6,595 nucleotides of DNA from assembly GCA_002787295.1 (NCBI GenBank), contig PCWJ01000035.1, forward strand, positions 1 to 6,595. The letters run 5' to 3'. Of the stretch, positions 1 to 5,666 are shown piece by piece. The number at the start of each line of letters is the position of its first letter. The first letter of the stretch is position 1. The DNA comes from Candidatus Nealsonbacteria bacterium CG11_big_fil_rev_8_21_14_0_20_37_68. Its GTDB lineage: Bacteria; Patescibacteriota; Minisyncoccia; Minisyncoccales; GCA-002782225. The notes below the pieces were generated by a model. The model was given only the letters and a program-made list of their open reading frames with translations, ran no database searches and had not been told where the DNA came from. Made by a program: the position numbers and the translations under genes.

Positions 1-7
1 ATATAAT
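1..7 (+). promoter_or_regulatory. Possible -10 box of an rpsL promoter, cut by the window edge
   Basis: TATAAT occurs at 2-7. If it is a -10 element, transcription would start near base 14, giving rpsL a leader of about 77 nt that is A/T-rich and has no obvious hairpin. The matching -35 box would lie upstream of the window and cannot be checked, so this rests on one hexamer in AT-rich DNA. Confidence 0.25.
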
Positions 8-90
8 CTTGAATTTAGAATAAAAATCAAGAAGGATAAAATTTAAAAAAACCCGAGAGAAAGTATTTTTTATTTTTTGGTTGGTAAATT

Positions 91-504
91 ATGTGTCCGA
101 CAATTCATCAATTAATTAAGAAAAAAAGGAAAAAAACAAAAAAACCTTCCAAAAGGCCGGTTTTAACATTTGGTTTTAATGTTTTAAAAAACAGACCAAT
201 TAAATATCCTTCTCCATTTAAAAGAGGAGTTTGTTTAAAGGTTTTTACTACTACCCCAAAAAAACCCAATTCAGCCTTAAGAAAAGTAGCCAGGGTTAGA
301 TTAACCAATGGAATGGAAGTTACGGCTTACATTCCCGGCGAAGGACATAATTTACAAGAGCACTCGATAGTTTTGCTTCGCGGGGGAAGAGTTAAAGATT
401 TGCCGGGAGTAAGATATCACATAGTGCGGGGAGTTCTTGATACCGGCGGAGTTGAGGGAAGAAAGCAGGAGAGGTCGAGTTACGGTACGAAGCGGGAAAA
501 ATAA
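91..504 (+). CDS. rpsL: Small ribosomal subunit protein uS12
   Basis: S12 sits at the decoding centre of the 30S subunit and contributes to tRNA selection and fidelity. The 137-residue product carries the family's hallmark stretches: TTTPKKPNSALRKV at 53-66, PGEGHNLQEHS at 82-92 and GGRVKDLPGVRYH at 98-110. The two lysines linked to streptomycin response (E. coli K42 and K87, mature numbering) are present as K57 and K102, and D103 matches the methylthiolated Asp88. The protein is longer than E. coli S12 (124 aa) because of about 13 extra residues between roughly positions 25 and 42, plus an extra Cys at position 2. The ATG at 91 gives the expected M(C)PTI-QL start. No Shine-Dalgarno is visible; AAATT directly precedes the ATG. 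rpsG follows after 13 nt, so the two are surely cotranscribed. Confidence 0.97.
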   Translation: MCPTIHQLIKKKRKKTKKPSKRPVLTFGFNVLKNRPIKYPSPFKRGVCLKVFTTTPKKPNSALRKVARVRLTNGMEVTAYIPGEGHNLQEHSIVLLRGGRVKDLPGVRYHIVRGVLDTGGVEGRKQERSSYGTKREK

Positions 505-517
505 CAATTTCTAATTT

Positions 518-988
518 ATGGCTCGGAGAAAGAAAAAAGCAAAACGCGTAATACCTGCCGATTCTGTTTATAATAACACCCTGGTTTCCAAGTTTATTAA
601 TCAGGTGATGAGGCGGGGCAAAAAAAATCTTGCCAGAAAAATTGTTTATGGCAGTTTTGATATTATAAAAGAGAAAACCCAAAAAGAACCTTTGGAAGTT
701 TTTGATCTGGCTATAAAAAACGTTTCCCCGCTTTTAGAAGTGAAGCCAAAAAGAGTGGGGGGAGCGACTTATCAAGTTCCGAGGGAAGTAAAAGGCGACC
801 GAAGAATAAGTTTAGCGATGCGCTGGATAATTAATGCGGCAAAATCTAAAAAAGGAAAGCCAATGAAAGAAAAATTGGCCGAAGAATTAATTAACGCTTT
901 TAATAATACCGGGGTAGCAGTTAAGAAAAAAGAAGATACCCATCGCATGGCGGAAGCCAACCGGGCTTTTGCCCATTTCGCGTGGTAA
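518..988 (+). CDS. rpsG: Small ribosomal subunit protein uS7
   Basis: S7 is a primary assembly protein of the 30S head; it binds the 3' domain of 16S rRNA and lines the E site. The 156-residue product has normal length for bacterial S7. It shows the basic N-terminus (MARRKKKAKR), the MRRGKKNLARKIVY segment, the signature KRVGGATYQVPREV near residues 78-91, and the conserved C-terminus NNTGVAVKKKEDTHRMAEANRAFAH split across about residues 129-154. The ATG at 518 is the only start that gives this N-terminus; AATTT precedes it instead of a ribosome binding site. It belongs to the rpsL transcript. In E. coli S7 represses its own operon from the rpsL-rpsG spacer, but the spacer here is only 13 nt, so that mechanism cannot be carried by this gap alone. 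Confidence 0.97.
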   Translation: MARRKKKAKRVIPADSVYNNTLVSKFINQVMRRGKKNLARKIVYGSFDIIKEKTQKEPLEVFDLAIKNVSPLLEVKPKRVGGATYQVPREVKGDRRISLAMRWIINAAKSKKGKPMKEKLAEELINAFNNTGVAVKKKEDTHRMAEANRAFAHFAW

Positions 989-1082
989 GTCGCTCGGCAG
1001 GGCTGATTAGTTTGACCACGCAGTCGCTCGCTCGGGCATCTTGCCCCAGGGAGCACGCCGTTTATCGCTCGGCAAGCTGCCT

Positions 1083-1128
1083 CGAAGGACCGCAACAATT
1101 CCCACCGAGAATTGTTGCTTAGTCCTCG
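1083..1128. other. Long stem-loop in the rpsG-fusA spacer
   Basis: A perfect 10-bp stem pairs GCAACAATTC (1092-1101) with GAATTGTTGC (1109-1118) around a 7-nt loop. It is extended outward, across a small internal loop, by AGGAC (1086-1090) with GTCCT (1122-1126), and then by CG/CG at 1083-1084 and 1127-1128 past a bulged A. There is no T tract after it, so it does not look like an intrinsic terminator. A processing site, a stability hairpin or a repeat remnant are all possible. Confidence 0.6.
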
Positions 1129-1135
1129 CTCGCTC

Positions 1136-1150
1136 TTCGCCTTCGGCGAA
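1136..1150. repeat. GC mini-palindrome, copy 1
   Basis: TTCGCC-TTC-GGCGAA is a 6-bp perfect stem with a 3-nt loop. Its 13-nt core, TCGCCTTCGGCGA, is identical to one at 3604-3616 inside the Phd-like gene, which marks it as a dispersed repeat and not a chance hairpin. Confidence 0.6.
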
Positions 1151-1226
1151 ACCCTGGCCGCTCGCTGCGGATGTCCATCTCGGCACTTGCCTCGCTTCAA
1201 ATAAAAATTTTGAATTTTGAAAATTT

Positions 1227-3311
1227 ATGAGACAATATCCCATTGAGAAATATCGAAATATAGGTATTATCGCCCACATTAGTGCTGGAAAAACTACGAC
1301 AACAGTTTGCGTTTTATATTACACGGGCAGAACTCACAAGATTGGTACTCTGGAAAAGGGAACGACAGTCATGGATTGGATGGCCCAAGAGCAAGAGCGA
1401 GCGATGACAATCATGGCCGCAGCCACCTCTTGTTATTGGCAAATTGAAGGTGAGGAATATCGAATAAATATTATTGACACTCCGGGGCACATTGATTTCA
1501 CGGCCGAAGTCCAAAGGTCTTTGAGAGTTTTGGATGGGGCGGTGGTTGTATTTGATGGGGGGACAGGAGTCCAGACTCAATCGGAAACGGTTTGGCGCCA
1601 AGCAGACCAATTCAATGTCCCCAGGATTTGCTTTGTAAACAAGATGGATAAAGTCGGGGCCGATTTTGAAATGGACTTGGAGTCGATCTGGAAAAGACTA
1701 TCAAAGAATGCTCTTCCTCTGCAATTGCCAATTGGCGAGGAAGATAATTTTTCGGGCTTGGTTGATTTGTTAAAAATGAAGGTTTTGAAATTCGAAGGCA
1801 AAGAGGGTGAAATCGTAAAAGAGGAAAAGCTTCCCAAGGAACTTGAGGAAAAGGCTAAGGTCTGGAGAAAACGATTAATAGAAAAAATTGCAGCTGAGGA
1901 CGAAGGACTTTTGGAAAAATATTTATCGGGGAAAGAAGTTTCAATTGAAGAGATGAGAAAGGGAATCAGAAAGGCAATTATTAAATGTAAATTTTTTCCG
2001 GTTTTTTTTGGGTCGCTCTTTAAAAGAATTGGGGTTCAACCGCTTCTGGATGCAATAATACATTATTTGCCCAGCCCCATTGATTTGCCACCAATAAAAG
2101 GAATCGATCCAAGAACCGGTGAACTCATTGAGAGAAAACCTTTAGATACCGAACCCTTTTCCGCCTTAGCTTTTAAAATTATGGCTGATCCTTATGTGGG
2201 CACCTTAACTTTTTTCCGAGTTTATTCAGGTTATTTAAAGAGAGGCTCTTATTTATTAAACACCACTACTGGAGAAAAGGAAAGAATTGGTAGATTATTA
2301 AGAATGCATGCTGACGAAAGAGAAGAAGTGGAAGAGTCATTTACCGGAGATATTTTGGCGACGGTTGGGTTAAAGAATACTTCCACTGGCCACACCTTGT
2401 GCGATAGTGATAACCCGATTATCTTAGAAAAAATTACTTTCCCGGAACCTGTAATTTCAATTAGAATTGAGCCAAAAACTAAGGCTGACCAACAAAAATT
2501 GGGTCTGGCTTTGAAAAAATTGGCCGAGGAAGACCCAACCTTTACCGTCAAGGGAGATTTGGAGACCGGAGAGACAATTATCTCTGGAATGGGGGAGTTG
2601 CATCTGGAAATAATCGTTGATAGGATGAAAAGGGAATTTAAGGTTGAGGGAAATGTTGGAAGACCCCAGGTGGCTTATAAAGAAACGATTAGAGAAACAG
2701 CAGAAGCTGAAGGAAAATATATTAGGCAGTCGGGAGGTAGAGGACAATACGGCCATGTTTTTTTGAGGTTAGAACCTAAAAATAGAGGAGAGGGATTTGA
2801 ATTTGTAGATGAAATTAAAGGAGGAATAATTCCCAAGGAATTCATTTCGGCAGTTGAAAAAGGAGTGAAGGAGGCAATGGAAAAAGGAGTAGTGGCGGGA
2901 TACCCGATGGTTGATATTACCGTTGCTTTATATGATGGTTCTTTTCATGAAGTTGATTCGTCCGAATTCGCATTTAAAATTGCTGGTTCAATCGCTCTTC
3001 AAGAAGGAGCTAAAAAAGCAAAACCTGTGTTATTGGAGCCAATAATGAAATTAGAAGTGATTTCTCCTCCTGAGTTTTTCGGAACCGTCATTGGGGATTT
3101 GGGGGCAAGAAGAGGAAAAATTGAGGAAACGGAAGATAGGGGAGAAATGAAAATCATTAGAGCAAAAGTTTCTTTGGCTGAAATGTTTGGCTACGCCACA
3201 AGTTTGCGGTCCCTGACTCAAGGCCGGGGGACATTTACGATGGAATTTGACCATTACGAACAGGTACCGGCAAATATTGCCCAAGAAATCATCGAAGGAA
3301 AAAGAAAGTAA
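1227..3311 (+). CDS. fusA: Elongation factor G with a divergent GTPase domain
   Basis: EF-G is the GTPase that drives ribosomal translocation and, with ribosome recycling factor, splits post-termination ribosomes. The 694-residue protein has the full five-domain length. The G domain (about 1-285) shows a P-loop AHISAGKT at 16-23, switch I ERAMTI at 57-62, DTPGH at 84-88 with catalytic His88, NKMD at 138-141 and the G5 motif GSLF at 262-265. Domain II follows to about 400, domain III ends with SGMGELHLEI, domain IV contains SGGRGQYGHV and DGSFHEVDSSEFAFK, and domain V contains PPEFFGTVIGDL. Domains II-V match consensus well. The G domain does not: the usual AHIDAGKT reads AHISAGKT, the usual ERGITI reads ERAMTI, and TTTTER reads TTTTVC. 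The reading frame is intact, so this is not a pseudogene. The ATG at 1227 gives the normal N-terminus and is preceded by AATTT, with no Shine-Dalgarno. The 238-nt spacer before it may carry its own expression signal, but I found none. Confidence 0.96.
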   Translation: MRQYPIEKYRNIGIIAHISAGKTTTTVCVLYYTGRTHKIGTLEKGTTVMDWMAQEQERAMTIMAAATSCYWQIEGEEYRINIIDTPGHIDFTAEVQRSLRVLDGAVVVFDGGTGVQTQSETVWRQADQFNVPRICFVNKMDKVGADFEMDLESIWKRLSKNALPLQLPIGEEDNFSGLVDLLKMKVLKFEGKEGEIVKEEKLPKELEEKAKVWRKRLIEKIAAEDEGLLEKYLSGKEVSIEEMRKGIRKAIIKCKFFPVFFGSLFKRIGVQPLLDAIIHYLPSPIDLPPIKGIDPRTGELIERKPLDTEPFSALAFKIMADPYVGTLTFFRVYSGYLKRGSYLLNTTTGEKERIGRLLRMHADEREEVEESFTGDILATVGLKNTSTGHTLCDSDNPIILEKITFPEPVISIRIEPKTKADQQKLGLALKKLAEEDPTFTVKGDLETGETIISGMGELHLEIIVDRMKREFKVEGNVGRPQVAYKETIRETAEAEGKYIRQSGGRGQYGHVFLRLEPKNRGEGFEFVDEIKGGIIPKEFISAVEKGVKEAMEKGVVAGYPMVDITVALYDGSFHEVDSSEFAFKIAGSIALQEGAKKAKPVLLEPIMKLEVISPPEFFGTVIGDLGARRGKIEETEDRGEMKIIRAKVSLAEMFGYATSLRSLTQGRGTFTMEFDHYEQVPANIAQEIIEGKRK

Positions 3312-3343
3312 TGGACTAAAACCCGACGTTAGACCATGCGGGG

Positions 3344-3371
3344 TTGACATAAGATAAAAAAGAAATATAAT
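3344..3371 (+). promoter_or_regulatory. Consensus sigma70-type promoter of the Phd-like gene
   Basis: TTGACA (3344-3349) and TATAAT (3366-3371) both match the consensus exactly, with a 16-nt spacer. Seven nucleotides separate the -10 box from the ATG at 3379, so transcription should start at or within a base of the start codon and the mRNA would be leaderless. The -35 box overlaps the right arm of a weak inverted repeat (AACCC at 3320-3324, GGGTT at 3341-3345) that could act as an operator; that role is a guess. Confidence 0.8.
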
Positions 3372-3378
3372 AAATAAA

Positions 3379-3678
3379 ATGGACTTAAATGAAATTAAGC
3401 AAATTATTAAAAATGAAGGGGGGAAGGTTATCGTTGTGGAAAACGGAAAGCCGATAATGGTTATTATAGATTTCGAGGAATATAAAACTCGCAGAAATAA
3501 TAATTTTGCTAATCTAGCTTCATTTTCACCTGCTAAAATTTCAGAAAATTTAGGCAGGCACTCAGAGCTTAATTTGAAAAGAGAATTTCCCAAGGAGGCA
3601 GCCTCGCCTTCGGCGAGGGCTGAACTCCCGAAGGAATTACAAGAAGAAGAGTTAAAAATTGAAGACTTGCCATTCTAA
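3379..3678 (+). CDS. Small Phd/YefM-antitoxin-like protein, orphan
   Basis: The 99-residue product has an N-terminal segment (1-39) resembling the Phd/YefM antitoxin fold: a short helix (LNEIKQIIKNE), GGKVIVVENGKP, a beta strand (IMVIIDF) and EEYK at 33-36. The rest is polar and probably disordered, ending in the acidic ELKIEDLPF. From memory, similar small proteins ending in EDLPF are frequent in Patescibacteria genomes; I cannot verify this here. No toxin gene accompanies it, as tuf follows, so a working toxin-antitoxin pair is not supported and a DNA-binding or regulatory role is only possible. Residues 74-81 (AASPSARA) are encoded by a GC hairpin and lie between two PKE motifs (71-73 and 84-86), which looks like an in-frame insertion of about 39 nt. 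It has its own promoter and a leaderless start. Its stop codon lies in a partial copy of the 19-bp repeat that follows. Confidence 0.8.
   Translation: MDLNEIKQIIKNEGGKVIVVENGKPIMVIIDFEEYKTRRNNNFANLASFSPAKISENLGRHSELNLKREFPKEAASPSARAELPKELQEEELKIEDLPF
3599..3622. repeat. GC mini-palindrome, copy 2, inside a coding sequence
   Basis: CTCGCC/GGCGAG pair around a TTC loop (3603-3608 with 3612-3617), extended by C3602-G3618 and, past a bulged G3619, by three more pairs to 3599/3622. The core TCGCCTTCGGCGA at 3604-3616 is identical to 1137-1149. It is read as part of the Phd-like gene without shifting the frame. The local GC content is far above that of the surrounding gene. Confidence 0.7.
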
Positions 3679-3680
3679 AT

Positions 3681-3737
3681 ATTCTAAACATTGACTTATA
3701 TTCTAAACATTGACTTATATTCTAAACATTGACTTTT
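3681..3737 (+). repeat. Three tandem 19-bp direct repeats upstream of tuf
   Basis: The unit ATTCTAAACATTGACTTAT occurs at 3681-3699 and 3700-3718 without change, and at 3719-3737 with one change (final TAT to TTT). A partial copy, ATTCTAAAT, precedes it at 3672-3680 and contains the stop codon of the Phd-like gene. Each unit contains TTGACT, a near-consensus -35 box; only the third has a good -10 box at the right distance. Confidence 0.95.
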
Positions 3738-3756
3738 ATTTTTGGTTTTATATAAT
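3729..3756 (+). promoter_or_regulatory. Promoter of tuf
   Basis: TTGACT (3729-3734, five of six consensus bases) and TATAAT (3751-3756, perfect) are 16 nt apart. Transcription would start near 3763, leaving a leader of about 108 nt before the tuf ATG. The -35 box belongs to the third 19-bp repeat. A second TATAAT at 3757-3762 is 22 nt from the -35 box and is less well placed. Confidence 0.75.
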
Positions 3757-3760
3757 TATA

Positions 3761-3847
3761 ATTAGTGTAACCTAAGCTCGACACTAATACACGAATTGCC
3801 ACTAATGTCACGAATATCTATTAGTGTCATTCGTGTGTCATTAGTGT
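3761..3847 (+). promoter_or_regulatory. tuf leader made of mirrored short words, able to fold in alternative ways
   Basis: The predicted tuf 5' leader is an array of two words and their reverse complements: ATTAGTG (3761), CACTAAT (3782), CACGAAT (3790), CACTAAT (3800), CACGAAT (3809), ATTAGTG (3820), ATTCGTG (3829), ATTAGTG (3840). ACACTAAT at 3781-3788 can pair with ATTAGTGT at 3840-3847 or with the copy at 3761-3768; ATTCGTG at 3829-3835 can pair with either CACGAAT copy. Mutually exclusive folds are therefore possible. No T tract marks a terminator. A regulatory leader for EF-Tu is one reading, a repeat-derived spacer is another. Confidence 0.6.
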
Positions 3848-3870
3848 ATTGGTGTCGCTTTTAAAGAATT

Positions 3871-5070
3871 ATGGCAGAAAAAGAAAAATTTGCGAGGGAA
3901 AAACCTCATATGAACGTTGGTACCATTGGTCATGTTGACCACGGTAAAACCACCCTATCGGCAGCCATTCTTAAAATAATAGGCATGAAGGGGCTAAGAG
4001 CCTCCAAGAAAACAGTGGAAGAGATTGATTCTGCTCCCGAAGAAAAAGCTCGTGGTTTAACCATATCTATTTCTCATCTTGAGTACGAAACAGAAAAAAG
4101 GCACTATGCTTTGATTGATTGCCCGGGTCACGCTGACTATATTAAAAACATGATTACAGGAGCGGCCCAGATGGATGGAGCAATTTTGGTGGTCTCAGCT
4201 TCTGACGGTCCGATGCCCCAAACCAGAGAACACGTGCTTTTGGCAAGACAGGTGGGGCTTCCGTCTTTGGTAGTATTTTTAAATAAGTGTGATACGGTAG
4301 ATGACCCCGAGATGATTGGGTTGGTTGAGTCTGAGATTAGAGAGCTTTTAAAGAAATATAATTATCCGGGGGACGAAACCCCAATTATTCGCGGCTCGGC
4401 TCTTAAAGCTCTGGAAGCAGATTCTTTGGAAGACGAGAAAGCTAAACCAATTTTAGAATTGATTAAAGCAGTGGATGATTATATTCCGGAGCCAAAAAGA
4501 GAAATTGATAAACCATTTTTAATGGCAATCGAAGATGTTTTTTCGATCGCCGGTCGAGGAAGCGTTCCTACCGGAAGGATTGAAAGGGGAGTGATTCATC
4601 CTAACGAAGAAGTAGAATTGGTTGGTTTAAGACCAACCGTAAAAACTACGGCAGTTAGTATTGAGATGTTTAACAAAACTCTGGATGAAGGAAGGGCCGG
4701 AGACAATGTTGGGATATTATTAAGAGGTCTAAAAAAAGAAGAAATAGAAAGGGGGCAGGTTTTGGCTAAACCGGGTTCAATAACCCCTCATGCCGAATTT
4801 GAAGGCGAAGTTTATGTTTTGACCAAAGAAGAAGGAGGCCGCCATACCCCTTTCTTTACCGGTTACAAACCTCAATTCTACTTTAGAACCACTGATATTA
4901 CTGCCGATGTGACCTTGCCCGAGGGGACGGAGATGGTAATGCCCGGTGACACAGTTAATTTAAAAATCAAGTTGATTGCTCCTATTGCCATGGAAGAAAA
5001 ACAAAGGTTTGCAATCAGAGAAGGAGGAAAGACGGTGGGAGCAGGAGTAGTGACAAAGATAGTAAAATAA
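3871..5070 (+). CDS. tuf: Elongation factor Tu
   Basis: EF-Tu carries aminoacyl-tRNA to the ribosomal A site as a GTP complex. The 399-residue protein has normal length and the three expected domains. Domain I (about 1-208) holds the P-loop GHVDHGKT at 20-27, switch I ARGLTI at 60-65, DCPGH at 83-87 with His87, NKCD at 138-141 and SALKAL at 176-181. Domain II starts near KPFLMAIEDVFSI, with GRGSVPTGR at 228-236 where GRGTVVTGR is usual. Domain III contains KPGSITPH, GGRHTPFF, PQFYFRTTD and the C-terminal REGGKTVGAGVVTKI. Unlike the EF-G encoded upstream, it keeps Asp in the P-loop and Gly in switch I. The ATG at 3871 gives the standard MAxEKF start; GAATT precedes it and there is no Shine-Dalgarno. 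It has its own promoter, with a long leader, and is separated from fusA by the Phd-like gene. Confidence 0.98.
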   Translation: MAEKEKFAREKPHMNVGTIGHVDHGKTTLSAAILKIIGMKGLRASKKTVEEIDSAPEEKARGLTISISHLEYETEKRHYALIDCPGHADYIKNMITGAAQMDGAILVVSASDGPMPQTREHVLLARQVGLPSLVVFLNKCDTVDDPEMIGLVESEIRELLKKYNYPGDETPIIRGSALKALEADSLEDEKAKPILELIKAVDDYIPEPKREIDKPFLMAIEDVFSIAGRGSVPTGRIERGVIHPNEEVELVGLRPTVKTTAVSIEMFNKTLDEGRAGDNVGILLRGLKKEEIERGQVLAKPGSITPHAEFEGEVYVLTKEEGGRHTPFFTGYKPQFYFRTTDITADVTLPEGTEMVMPGDTVNLKIKLIAPIAMEEKQRFAIREGGKTVGAGVVTKIVK

Positions 5071-5167
5071 TGTTGGAATGTTAGATCGCTCCGCTTTGTT
5101 GGATTGTTGGAATGAACATTCTAACAAAGGCCAAAGGCCGATCCAACAATCTAACCTTCTAACAAAC
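5071..5167. repeat. Inverted-word repeat between tuf and rpsJ
   Basis: The spacer repeats TGTTGGAATG at 5071-5080 and 5105-5114 and then gives the complementary words. GATTGTTGGA (5102-5111) pairs perfectly with TCCAACAATC (5142-5151); CTTTGTT (5094-5100) can pair with AACAAAG (5123-5129); TGTTGGAAT (5105-5113) can pair with ATTCTAACA (5118-5126) with one G-T. A small GGCC-AAA-GGCC hairpin lies at 5129-5139. No T tract follows, so a terminator between tuf and rpsJ is not indicated and readthrough is likely. Confidence 0.65.
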
Positions 5168-5184
5168 GGTTGTGTTCTTTTAAG

Positions 5185-5526
5185 ATGACAGAAAAAAAGA
5201 AAGCAGTAGTTGAAGAAGTACCAAAGCCGAAGCTTCGGATTAAGCTCCGGTCTTATGATCATAAAGTTATTGATAATTCTGCTCGACAAATTGTTGAAGC
5301 CGCTTTGCGTTATGGAGCTGAAATTTCAGGCCCCATTCCTCTTCCAACCGAGATTCATAAGTATACCGTAAACAAATCTAGTTTTGTTCACAAAGACAGC
5401 CGAGAACAATTTGAAATGAGAATTCACAAGAGATTAATAGAAATTTTCAATCCAACTCCAAAAATAATTGATGCTTTAAGCAATTTAAACTTGCCGGCCG
5501 GAGTCGATATCGAAATAAAGATGTAA
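5185..5526 (+). CDS. rpsJ: Small ribosomal subunit protein uS10
   Basis: S10 is a 30S head protein; in many bacteria it also serves as NusE in antitermination complexes. The product is 113 residues, about ten more than E. coli S10, the excess being a charged N-terminal tail. Family landmarks are LRIKLRSYDHKVID at 17-30, GAEISGPIPLPT at 44-55, FVHKDSREQFEMRIHKR in the middle and LPAGVDIEIK at the end. The start is taken as ATG 5185 because the sequence from there is like other S10 N-termini; an in-frame TTG at 5170 would add only five residues (MCSFK) and has no support. The context AAG-ATG differs from the AATT-ATG seen elsewhere. A perfect 12-bp palindrome, CCGAAGCTTCGG, lies in codons at 5227-5238. 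rplC is 352 nt away, unusually far for the S10 operon. Confidence 0.96.
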   Translation: MTEKKKAVVEEVPKPKLRIKLRSYDHKVIDNSARQIVEAALRYGAEISGPIPLPTEIHKYTVNKSSFVHKDSREQFEMRIHKRLIEIFNPTPKIIDALSNLNLPAGVDIEIKM

Positions 5527-5580
5527 AAATAGAAGCTGAATGACGCTGATAACTACGCCGATAATACGCTGAATATAAAG

Positions 5581-5609
5581 TTTACATAAATGAGTTTTTA
5601 TTCTATAAT
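5581..5609 (+). promoter_or_regulatory. Promoter for rplC and downstream S10-operon genes
   Basis: TTTACA (5581-5586, five of six consensus bases) and TATAAT (5604-5609, perfect) are 17 nt apart. Transcription would begin near 5616, giving rplC a leader of about 260 nt that contains a terminator-like hairpin, a small reading frame and two further hairpins. This promoter would let rplC and the genes after it be expressed apart from rpsJ. Confidence 0.7.
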
Positions 5610-5666
5610 TAAAATGTTAAAAGTAAATTTTAAAAAACCATAAAATTAATTTTAAATAGCCAATGG

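Larger units (their letters stand above)
989..1200. repeat. GC-rich intergenic island with recurring TCGCTCG words
   Basis: This stretch between rpsG and fusA stands out by composition: I count 111 G or C in 1021-1200 (about 62%), while a sample of rpsG at 541-600 has 35%. The word TCGCTCG or a near copy recurs at 990, 1024, 1028, 1065, 1126, and more loosely at 1159 and 1192; GTCGCTCGGCAGG (989) and ATCGCTCGGCAAG (1064) are the longest pair. Small hairpins fill it: GGGCA/TGCCC at 1034-1046, GGCA/TGCC at 1071-1081, and the larger ones listed separately. I see no promoter in it and no convincing gene on either strand; open frames on the minus strand have no recognisable family. It looks like an accretion of palindromic repeat elements, possibly transcribed as an rpsG-fusA spacer. 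Confidence 0.7.

Noticed and set aside
772..1279. Minus-strand open frames covering the GC-rich rpsG-fusA spacer
   Set aside because: They run antisense into rpsG or the fusA start, match no family I recognise, and owe their length to the scarcity of stop codons in GC-rich DNA.
1227..3311. fusA as a pseudogene or as a tetracycline-resistance-type paralogue
   Set aside because: The frame is full length with all five domains, domain IV and V motifs are those of EF-G, and its place in the str operon is canonical.
3051..3593. 180-codon minus-strand open frame across the fusA end and the Phd-like gene
   Set aside because: It is antisense to two well-supported genes and to a consensus promoter and has no recognisable domain; it is a shadow.
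3681..3737. CRISPR array
   Set aside because: The three 19-bp copies are directly adjacent, with no spacers, and no cas genes are present.
5170..5184. TTG start that would lengthen S10 by five residues
   Set aside because: The ATG at 5185 gives a normal charged N-terminus, the extra residues MCSFK have no family support, and no ribosome binding site favours the TTG.
5614..5643. Nine-codon frame (MLKVNFKKP) just after the rplC promoter
   Set aside because: The ATG lies only four bases after the -10 box, upstream of or at the expected transcription start, so it would probably not be in the mRNA; nothing else supports it.
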